Assembly: GCA_000695325.1 (NCBI GenBank)
Contig: AVPN01000511.1
Location: 1-39,579 of the forward strand
Direction of reading: 5' to 3'
Length of the DNA stretch: 39,579 bases
Source of the DNA: Pleurobrachia bachei
Lineage: Eukaryota; Ctenophora; Tentaculata; Cydippida; Pleurobrachiidae
Shown: one piece after another, positions 38,312 to 39,579 of the stretch
Layout of the letters: each line of letters begins with the position of its first letter
Position numbering within the stretch: position 1 is the stretch's first letter
Made by a program: the position numbers and the translations under genes
Notes under the pieces: model-generated
Told to the model about the DNA's origin: nothing
Seen by the model: only the letters and a program-made list of their open reading frames with translations
Database searches by the model: none

Positions 38312-38727
38312 GAGAGAGAGAGAGAGAGATATATATAGAGAGACAGATCGTACAACTGGGTATATAATTTCACTGGGGCTACCAGTGAGTCAGGTGGCTT
38401 TTCAATCATACTGCATGTTGTTGGCTGATTATGAGACACTCATGGAGTTTCTAATATGAAAATGATGTCTTCTAGAACAACTAGTGTGATGTAATGGACA
38501 AAAATTGGAAAACTATAGGATACTACAATGCTGTTCTAGAAATCAATAGAAAAAGAGCCCTAATTGGACCTTACCCTGTACTGTTCCAGTACGGACTGGG
38601 CCTTCTCGATCACATTCACAGTTGGTCTCTTGCCCTTGTTGTTGACCAGCCCCTTGGAGTTCTTCCGGTTTTTTGAGCTTCGGGGTCTCTGCTGCTGCTG
38701 TGTTCCGGCCCCATTTTGGTGTTCCAT
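1..38727 (-). CDS. DNAH5/8: Axonemal dynein heavy chain, DNAH5/DNAH8 type (5' part, runs off window at position 1)
   Basis: Motor heavy chain of the ciliary outer dynein arm, an ATP-driven minus-end microtubule motor. Seen on the minus strand: Walker A motifs of AAA1 ([13 protein letters not shown]), AAA2 (GPSGAGKT), AAA3 (GEQGTAKT) and AAA4 (GVGGSGKQS) in order, then the stalk and microtubule-binding domain. Assignment to DNAH5/8 rather than other axonemal chains rests on close collinear similarity across tail, linker and motor as I remember the family; DNAH5 and DNAH8 cannot be separated here. I resolve 54 distinct exons with GT-AG borders and matching phases, about 10.5 kb of coding sequence, against roughly 4,600 residues for a full protein. 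The remaining AAA5, AAA6 and C-terminal part lies beyond position 1. Four tandem duplications and two small frame defects mean the gene as assembled is not one open reading path. Confidence 0.95.
2121..4239 (-). repeat. DNAH5/8: Stalk duplication unit 2: dynein exons 52-54
   Basis: Contains exon 52 (3496-3662), complete exon 53 (2812-3389) and exon 54 from 2299 down to the junction at 2121. Exon 53 encodes coiled coil 1 ([20 protein letters not shown]) and most of the microtubule-binding domain ([58 protein letters not shown]). Exon 54 gives [20 protein letters not shown] and [20 protein letters not shown], then is cut within KQAEL by the junction and reads into a stop. The unit is repeated as 1-2120. 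Confidence 0.92.
4240..4489. other. Unique insert between stalk copies
   Basis: About 250 AT-rich bases between the end of the second stalk unit (tacgggtac at 4239) and the truncated exon 53. No homology to any other part of the window and no coding pattern. It may be intron sequence from another haplotype or a mobile-element remnant. Confidence 0.6.
4490..4679 (-). pseudogene. Truncated copy of stalk exon 53
   Basis: The first 190 of 578 bases of exon 53, with a good acceptor but no donor. Its abrupt end at 4490 abuts 250 bases (4240-4489) found nowhere else in the window. It marks the edge of the duplicated stalk segment. Confidence 0.85.
4490..4952 (-). CDS. DNAH5/8: Dynein exon 52 (copy next to AAA4) and a truncated exon 53
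   Basis: Exon 52 at 4786-4952 joins exon 51 as [20 protein letters not shown] and continues [20 protein letters not shown]. Exon 53 starts at 4679 ([20 protein letters not shown], stalk coiled coil 1) but is homologous only to 4490. After KDKAQAI the sequence departs from the other two copies and meets a stop. This fragment also differs from the other copies around 4594-4620 (several substitutions), while exon 52 and the introns beside it look identical to them. Confidence 0.88.
5163..6545 (-). CDS. DNAH5/8: Dynein exons 49-51: AAA4
   Basis: Exons at 6415-6545 ([20 protein letters not shown], Walker A), 5983-6181 ([20 protein letters not shown], Walker B region, and [14 protein letters not shown]) and 5163-5461 ([60 protein letters not shown]). 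For exon 51 I chose acceptor cccctcag before GAA at 5461. It keeps phase 0 and gives the family's spacing [12 protein letters not shown]; the open frame upstream of it is intronic. Confidence 0.94.
6655..7312 (-). CDS. DNAH5/8: Dynein exon 48: AAA3 to AAA4
   Basis: 658 bases, the longest exon here. It starts at 7312 after acceptor cttcttag with the G completing Arg, then [80 protein letters not shown] and DAMTHLVK. Ends in phase 0 with donor GTAGGT. Confidence 0.95.
7941..8822 (-). repeat. Perfect 42-bp minisatellite, 21 copies, each containing an exon end and splice donor
   Basis: Twenty-one copies without a visible difference. On the minus strand the unit runs from acaacctggtggagggagga through gatatcccccagag to the donor gtaggt. 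One copy is the real end of exon 47; the other 20 lie in the following intron (7313-8785), so 20 further donors follow the true one. 42 is a multiple of 3, so every frame repeats with a 14-codon period. Long open frames on both strands (plus-strand [14 protein letters not shown], minus-strand [14 protein letters not shown]) follow from this and are not evidence of a gene. The dynein frame itself has a TAG at each junction. Confidence 0.97.
8786..9054 (-). CDS. DNAH5/8: Dynein exon 47: AAA3 Walker B, donor inside a minisatellite
   Basis: 269 bases, [20 protein letters not shown] through [20 protein letters not shown] (Walker B) to [16 protein letters not shown]. It ends at 8786 in phase 2 with donor GTAGGT; the next exon supplies one G and then [10 protein letters not shown]. 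The last about 36 bases of the exon and the donor form the first unit of a perfect 42-bp repeat. Reading past this donor gives CAG AGG TAG, so only the first donor yields a full protein. Confidence 0.95.
9311..9597 (-). CDS. DNAH5/8: Dynein exon 46: AAA3 Walker A
   Basis: Begins [20 protein letters not shown] after acceptor ctgcag (phase 1 join), then [40 protein letters not shown] with Walker A GEQGTAKT, and [16 protein letters not shown]3 nucleotide state gates motor cycling in dyneins. 287 bases, ends in phase 0. Confidence 0.95.
10005..12430 (-). CDS. DNAH5/8: Dynein exons 41-45, second copy: AAA2 repeated
   Basis: Exons at 12275-12371, 12046-12156, 11481-11728, 10902-11372 and 10029-10290, each the same length as its partner in the first block, with the same translated residues where checked. 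Splice sites are intact. Exon 45 here leads to AAA3 exon 46 in the right phase. Joining the first block to this one would put phase 1 before a phase 0 exon and shift frame, so one transcript can contain only one block. The boundary between the blocks lies beside a GA microsatellite at 12387-12427. Confidence 0.93.
10291..10901 (-). other. Intron between exons 44 and 45 (second block)
   Basis: Homologous to 12749-13467 in the first block, with indels. Both copies contain two direct repeats of agtcacgtgggtggtc (10697 and 10731 region; 13262 and 13295 region), each with a CACGTG core. No coding signal. Confidence 0.6.
12387..12427. repeat. (GA)n microsatellite at the AAA2-block duplication boundary
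   Basis: A run of about 20 GA dinucleotides. A matching GA-rich stretch sits at 14972-15006 next to the first block's exon 41. It is a plausible recombination or mis-assembly point between the two AAA2 copies. Confidence 0.8.
12465..14990 (-). CDS. DNAH5/8: Dynein exons 41-45, first copy: AAA2
   Basis: Exons at 14867-14963 ([20 protein letters not shown]), 14647-14757 ([20 protein letters not shown]), 14050-14297, 13468-13938 and 12487-12748. AAA2 Walker A is GPSGAGKT in exon 43, and exon 44 has [40 protein letters not shown] and [20 protein letters not shown]. The block opens in phase 0 and closes in phase 1. A second, equally complete block follows at 10005-12430. In the exons I compared, differences are synonymous; introns differ more, with indels. 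Confidence 0.93.
15257..16755 (-). CDS. DNAH5/8: Dynein exons 36-40: AAA1, the main ATPase site
   Basis: Exons at 16623-16755 (FVYQNEFLG), 16075-16339, 15735-15876, 15494-15591 and 15257-15353. Exon 37 carries Walker [34 protein letters not shown] and Walker B CFDEFNR. Exon 38 begins [19 protein letters not shown], and exons 38/39 join as [19 protein letters not shown], the sensor I region. Exon 40 is [20 protein letters not shown], ending EEQLTKQ in phase 0. All catalytic motifs are intact, so this is a functional-looking AAA1. Confidence 0.96.
15685..15743. promoter_or_regulatory. Two X-box palindromes in the exon 38-39 intron
   Basis: GTTACCATGGTAAC at 15685-15698 is a perfect palindrome and a perfect consensus match. 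GTTACCATGGTAAT at 15730-15743 overlaps the end of exon 38: its ATGGTAAC-like core, read on the minus strand, forms ACC ATG|GTAACT, the Met codon and donor of that exon. Confidence 0.5.
16756..18418 (-). other. Introns flanking exon 35
   Basis: Introns 17816-18418 and 16756-17664 contain GA-rich tracts (18095-18140, 17030-17070) and the hairpin at 17407-17461. No further exon is needed by phase, and none was found. Confidence 0.6.
17407..17461. repeat. Long hairpin (inverted repeat) in the exon 35-36 intron
   Basis: Arms at 17407-17430 and 17440-17461 (ggccagttataatta... against ...tataattaactggcc) pair over about 22 bases around a 9-base loop, with two unpaired bases. It lies alone in the 909-bp intron 16756-17664, which otherwise shows only GA-rich tracts. 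It could be a foldback element remnant or an RNA hairpin; the sequence does not decide. Confidence 0.6.
17665..19244 (-). CDS. DNAH5/8: Dynein exons 33-35: end of linker
   Basis: Exon 33 (19115-19244) begins [19 protein letters not shown] directly after acceptor ctgcag and ends KPVMAQG. Exon 34 (18419-18632) is [20 protein letters not shown] onward, with [15 protein letters not shown]. Exon 35 (17665-17815) is [20 protein letters not shown], ending [13 protein letters not shown]. The acceptor of exon 33 is the first unit of a tandem repeat that extends upstream on the transcript. Confidence 0.94.
19217..19385 (-). repeat. Tandem 42-46-bp repeat, each copy carrying the splice acceptor of exon 33
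   Basis: On the minus strand each copy has a pyrimidine tract, ctgcag, then GCACATCTACTGAGTGTGTT or a variant (the first bases of exon 33). The exon-start positions are 19244 (true), 19286, 19330 and 19376, so spacings are 42, 44 and 46. A fifth, degenerate remnant follows at about 19398-19425. Copies differ by a few substitutions, and copy four has cttcag for ctgcag. The nearest decoy acceptor (19286) would add 14 in-frame codons without a stop; the farther ones shift frame. Confidence 0.85.
19245..19876 (-). other. Intron between exons 32 and 33
   Basis: Its transcript-3' end is the acceptor-bearing tandem repeat (19245-19385). The rest (19386-19876) shows no repeat, hairpin or coding pattern that I can see. 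Confidence 0.6.
19877..21359 (-). CDS. DNAH5/8: Dynein exons 30-32: linker
   Basis: Exons at 21258-21359 ([16 protein letters not shown]), 20651-20748 ([20 protein letters not shown]) and 19877-20297. The last is long and highly conserved: [59 protein letters not shown] and [12 protein letters not shown]. The linker swings across the AAA ring during the power stroke. Phases agree throughout. Confidence 0.95.
21806..24178 (+). CDS. Rhodopsin-class (class A) G-protein-coupled receptor, 8 exons, orphan
   Basis: Exons 21806-21898, 22052-22199, 22296-22494, 22642-22780, 22961-23127, 23277-23403, 23633-23727 and 23881-24178 join in frame to 421 residues, with ATG at 21806 and TGA at 24176-24178. 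Seven hydrophobic segments are visible. Canonical marks are N1.50 (GNAV, N46), C104 (3.25) and C181 in loop 2 for the disulfide, P207 and Y215 in TM5, W272 and P274 in TM6 (TWLP), and DPVIY in TM7 (311-315). Departures are H75 where D2.50 is expected (LCLGH), DCC at 128-130 in place of DRY, and T instead of C in CWxP. Position 7.43 is His, so it is not an opsin. Loop 3 is Asn-rich (NNNKHNNNK) and the tail is about 98 residues. No ligand class can be named. It is nested antisense in a dynein intron. Confidence 0.9.
22226..22290. repeat. Three tandem 22-bp repeats carrying X-box-like sites in GPCR intron 2
   Basis: GTTACCATGACAAC at 22231-22244 is followed by GTAACCATGACAAC at 22253-22266 and 22275-22288, spaced 22 bp within a repeat of about ctttagtaaccatgacaac. 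The first is identical to the site upstream of the dynein start codon. The array fills most of the 96-bp intron 22200-22295. Confidence 0.75.
23556..23632 (+). repeat. Short tandem repeat running into the acceptor of GPCR exon 7
   Basis: About seven degenerate copies of an 8-13-bp unit (caactccctaa and variants) occupy the end of GPCR intron 6. The last copy changes ccctaa to ccctag, and this AG is the splice acceptor used by exon 7 at 23633. The repeat therefore supplies both the pyrimidine-rich tract and the acceptor. Confidence 0.7.
24531..25948 (-). CDS. DNAH5/8: Dynein exons 27-29: tail to linker transition
   Basis: Exons at 25801-25948 ([20 protein letters not shown]), 25261-25415 ([32 protein letters not shown]) and 24531-24616 ([19 protein letters not shown]). 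Phases 2, 1 and 0 at the ends agree with their neighbours. This is the start of the dynein linker (DHC_N2) region. The intron after exon 29 (24530-21360) is the largest in the window and hosts the GPCR gene on the opposite strand. Confidence 0.93.
24661..25175. mobile_element. Candidate MITE-like element with terminal inverted repeats
   Basis: The core gggggggtggtcatgttaa at 24674-24692 recurs inverted at 25148-25166, giving 19-bp perfect inverted ends about 490 bp apart. The interior just inside each end is rich in ttaatgtt/aacattaa runs, and no ORF is visible. It lies wholly inside the intron between exons 28 and 29. Size, inverted ends and lack of coding fit a non-autonomous DNA transposon. 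I could not identify a clean target-site duplication, so a chance or foldback origin remains open. Confidence 0.5.
25980..27139 (-). repeat. DNAH5/8: Tandem duplication, transcript-downstream copy: fragment of exon 23 and exons 24-26
   Basis: Direct repeat of 27140-28304 with a few substitutions and small indels. It contains the last 53 bases of exon 23 (27087-27139, cut at the junction caataag|tctattt), exon 24 (26767-27006), exon 25 (26500-26663) and exon 26 (26124-26258). The encoded residues are the same as in the first copy. Exon 27 follows this copy directly. Full use of both copies would duplicate about 180 tail residues and break frame. Confidence 0.9.
27087..27139 (-). pseudogene. 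3' fragment of dynein exon 23
   Basis: It encodes only the end of exon 23 (about [16 protein letters not shown]) with its donor GTACAT intact, but has no acceptor. The duplication junction at 27139/27140 replaces the first 150 bases of the exon with intron sequence. Confidence 0.85.
27140..28457 (-). CDS. DNAH5/8: Dynein exons 23-26, transcript-upstream copy
   Basis: Exon 23 (28252-28457), exon 24 (27925-28164), exon 25 (27660-27823) and exon 26 (27284-27418), phases agreeing. Conserved stretches are [60 protein letters not shown] and [16 protein letters not shown]. From 28304 down to 27140 the sequence is repeated in 25980-27139. Only here is exon 23 complete. Exon 26 ends in phase 1, so it can join exon 27 but not the following second copy of exon 24, which expects phase 2. 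Confidence 0.9.
28616..30243 (-). CDS. DNAH5/8: Dynein exons 19-22, transcript-downstream copy
   Basis: Second copy of exon 19 (30090-30226), exon 20 (29765-29948) and exon 21 (29427-29604), followed by the only complete exon 22 (28616-28905). Exon 21 ends SVSKS with donor GTAAGT at 29426, phase 1, and joins exon 22 as [10 protein letters not shown]. Exon 22 then carries an alanine-rich insert ([14 protein letters not shown]) and the conserved [20 protein letters not shown]. Because only this copy has a whole exon 22, it is the one that can lead on to exon 23. Confidence 0.9.
30244..30329 (-). pseudogene. Truncated copy of dynein exon 22
   Basis: The acceptor and first 86 bases of exon 22 ([20 protein letters not shown] onward) are intact. 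The exon is then cut by the tandem-duplication junction and continues into non-coding sequence ending in the acceptor of the next exon 19 copy. It cannot supply the missing tail residues. Confidence 0.85.
30244..31667 (-). repeat. DNAH5/8: Tandem duplication, transcript-upstream copy: dynein exons 19-21 and a truncated exon 22
   Basis: This 1,424-bp segment is repeated almost perfectly in 28820-30243; I saw only two base differences. It holds exon 19 (31514-31650, [19 protein letters not shown], a Ser/Thr/Pro-rich linker), exon 20 (31189-31372, [19 protein letters not shown]) and exon 21 (30851-31028, [20 protein letters not shown]). Exon 22 is present only as its first part (30244-30329). 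At 30244/30243 that exon runs directly into the intron sequence that precedes exon 19 of the next copy. The join is therefore inside a coding exon, and reading through it meets a stop after about 10 codons. Confidence 0.9.
31850..34969 (-). CDS. DNAH5/8: Dynein exons 10-18: tail (DHC N1 region)
   Basis: Exons at 34770-34969, 34554-34653, 34312-34411, 33610-33806, 33449-33529, 33174-33338, 32877-32975, 32665-32767 and 31850-32160, all with agreeing phases. Exon 12 uses donor GTAGGT at 34311, because the neighbouring GTGGAC would break frame with exon 13. Conserved stretches include [91 protein letters not shown] and [17 protein letters not shown]. This part of the tail mediates heavy-chain association and binding of intermediate chains in the family. 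Nothing in these exons is broken. Confidence 0.93.
33348..33434. promoter_or_regulatory. Cluster of three X-box-like sites in the exon 14-15 intron
   Basis: GTTGTCATGGTAAC (33348-33361) and ATTACCATGGTAAC (33395-33408) both fit RYYNYYWTRRNRAC fully. GTAACTATGGTAAC (33421-33434) has one mismatch. They fill much of a 109-bp intron. Confidence 0.5.
34452..34525. promoter_or_regulatory. Cluster of four X-box-like palindromes in the exon 11-12 intron
   Basis: GTAACCATGGTAAC at 34452-34465 and 34471-34484, GTAACTATGGTAAC at 34490-34503, and GTTACC-AAT-GGTAAC at 34511-34525. Spacing of 19-21 bp suggests a small tandem repeat built on the motif. The first two and the last fit GTNRCC-N0-3-RGYAAC; the third has one mismatch. 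Confidence 0.5.
35092..36537 (-). CDS. DNAH5/8: Dynein exons 5-9: tail, with two frame defects
   Basis: Exons at 36401-36537, 36295-36366, 35843-35968, 35329-35725 and 35092-35211. Recognisable tail stretches include [72 protein letters not shown] and [12 protein letters not shown]. Two problems are visible. Exons 5 and 6 are separated by only 34 bases (gtaagt...aacag), and exon 6 is one base short for the phase left by exon 5. Exon 8 is 397 bases although both borders are phase 0. Its frame breaks near 35536-35548, where family members have about 14 more bases between the RW and ITD codons. Either the sequence has small indels or this allele is damaged. Confidence 0.8.
35288..35301. promoter_or_regulatory. 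X-box-like palindrome, one mismatch
   Basis: GTTACCATGGTTAC lies in the intron between exons 8 and 9. A further half-copy (gttaccatggtgtt) begins at 35313. Confidence 0.35.
36693..36706. promoter_or_regulatory. X-box-like palindrome overlapping the donor of dynein exon 4
   Basis: GTAACCATGGTAAC fits GTNRCC-N2-RGYAAC. The splice donor GT of exon 4 (36706-36705) is part of it, read on the minus strand as AAG|GTTACCATGG. Confidence 0.45.
36707..38727 (-). CDS. DNAH5/8: Dynein exons 1-4: N-terminus and start of tail
   Basis: Exons at 38575-38727, 37855-37971, 37103-37241 and 36707-36891 (phases 0,0,1,0 at their ends). The start ATG at 38727 is the first in frame after an in-frame TGA at 38751-38749. 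The first about 40 residues are polar and basic with a QQQQ run and a KNRKNSKG stretch, a poorly conserved extension. Exon 3 opens [17 protein letters not shown], which matches the conserved tail start of DNAH5. The donor of exon 3 is uncertain: GTAACA after 37103 keeps frame, while the sequence downstream offers only weak donors. Exon 4 ends at MHK with a donor that is part of a GTTACCATGG palindrome. Confidence 0.85.
37504..37549. repeat. 17-bp tandem repeat in dynein intron 2
   Basis: ggcacgtacaaaacatt occurs twice in full and once in part, head to tail. Nothing else stands out in the 613-bp intron 37242-37854. Confidence 0.8.
37972..38574 (-). other. Dynein intron 1 with GA microsatellites
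   Basis: Two (GA)n runs, 38075-38117 and about 38238-38329, the latter roughly 45 dinucleotides. A one-mismatch X-box (GTTTCCGTGGTAAC, 38153-38166) lies between them. No coding exon seen. Confidence 0.75.
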
Positions 38728-39579
38728 AGGATGAGCTCTCAGAGACACTCAGTTATATCACAAGGAACAGTTTGGGAATACAACATATAGGCTGCAAGAT
38801 GACAGATGCAAGACGAATGAAAAGAGAGAGATACAGAAATCCCCGTCAAAGAGAAAAGGGACTCCTAGAGAGATTCAGGTTTCTTAAGTCATTCTACCAT
38901 GTATGTAGTCCAGCCGTGATCAATTAATGGGGGAGGATCGAGGTCGTGACGGAAGTAAATTGGGTGACAGATAGGACCAAGGACCAAGGATCAAGCTATA
39001 TCAAACACTCAACAACAAATTTCTATGATAATAGGTCTCCGCGGCGAATGAAATAGAAATTCTCACACGATACGAAATGCCAGCTAATGCATATCAGATG
39101 TTTTCAGAATTGATGTAAATCGGTAAGTAAACACGCGGAGAGAGGCTGTGAGGTACGTTACTAAAGGGAGACTTTAGCATCCGTTACCATGACAACATTA
39201 TGTTATACCCATCGCGTGAAACACTACACCTCGAGACTTAGCACATCCTAGCTAGAACAGCTTCCCTCTCTCTGTCGACTCCCTCTAAGTTTTTGATCTG
39301 ATTTTGTGTGCATCATGGGGGACCACGTTAATAGTAGAAGCAATAATTACAGTCACCTCCTCTGATTTCTATGAAACTTCTCCCATGCTAAGAGGTGGCA
39401 ATAGAGGTTCAAATACCGCTGAGTTTAAGTCTGAACAATGTTTGGTTCGTTAATTATCGCTAATTGGAAATCGCTAAAATGGCCCCTAAGTTCGAAATTG
39501 AAATTTTGGAGTTGAGACTCCAGACTTCGCACAGATGTCCGCTAGGATGGCAATATGCACCAAAATCGGACGGAAGCCT
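38728..39579. other. Upstream region of the dynein gene
   Basis: No coding pattern seen on either strand. It should hold the 5' UTR and promoter. The only recognisable site is the X-box candidate at 39183-39196; I see no clear TATA box at a sensible distance. Confidence 0.5.
39183..39196 (-). promoter_or_regulatory. Candidate RFX X-box upstream of the dynein start
   Basis: GTTACCATGACAAC matches the X-box consensus RYYNYYWTRRNRAC at all 14 positions. It lies about 456 bp upstream of the ATG at 38727. RFX factors activate ciliary genes through such sites, and a dynein heavy chain is a typical target class. Binding is inferred, not shown. Confidence 0.55.

Noticed and set aside
38203-38439. 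Open frames made of Ser/Leu repeats (also 12301-12501 and 37726-38222)
   Set aside because: They are translations of (GA)n/(CT)n microsatellites. Only 37855-37971 in that region is a real exon.
38575-38748. Start of the dynein at an upstream GTG (38748)
   Set aside because: The codon is GTG directly after a stop; the first in-frame ATG is at 38727.
1-39579. tRNA, rRNA or other structured RNA genes
   Set aside because: None was recognised by eye; a covariance-model search would be needed to exclude small ones.

Overview
The window is animal (metazoan) nuclear DNA. Genes are split into many short exons with GT-AG introns, there are (GA)n microsatellites and minisatellites, and there is no operon or ribosome-binding-site logic. 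I cannot name the species; an invertebrate with high heterozygosity would fit.

Nearly the whole window is one gene on the minus strand, an axonemal dynein heavy chain of the DNAH5/DNAH8 type (outer-arm, Chlamydomonas gamma-like). Its start codon is at 38727, and the gene runs leftwards off position 1 while still in the stalk. I could place 54 distinct coding exons (about 10.5 kb, about 3,500 residues). In transcript order: N-terminal extension and tail (38727 to about 24500), linker (about 25900 to 17665), AAA1 (16755-15257), AAA2 (14963-10029, present twice), AAA3 (9597-6655), AAA4 (6545-4786), then stalk coiled coil 1, microtubule-binding domain and the start of coiled coil 2 (4679 to 1, present two to three times). 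AAA5, AAA6 and the C-terminus lie outside.

A second gene lies on the plus strand inside the 3.2-kb dynein intron 21360-24530. It is an 8-exon, 421-residue rhodopsin-class GPCR (21806-24178) that lacks the usual D2.50, DRY arginine and CWxP cysteine.

The locus is heavily rearranged. Four direct tandem duplications, all inside the dynein gene, have units of about 2.12, 2.45, 1.16 and 1.42 kb. Three of their junctions cut through exons, and the fourth joins exons of incompatible phase. As assembled, the gene cannot be read through all copies. Exons 5/6 and exon 8 also carry small frame defects. False duplication of two haplotypes by the assembler is the leading explanation; real duplication or a decaying allele remain possible.

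The most unusual features are tandem repeats sitting on splice junctions. A perfect 42-bp unit occurs 21 times (7941-8822) and each copy carries the donor of the AAA3 exon. A 42-46-bp unit occurs about four times (19217-19385) and each copy carries the acceptor of a linker exon. A short repeat also runs into the acceptor of GPCR exon 7. In addition, many copies of GTTACCATGGTAAC-like palindromes, which match the RFX X-box consensus used by ciliary genes, are scattered through the introns, with one about 460 bp upstream of the dynein start codon.
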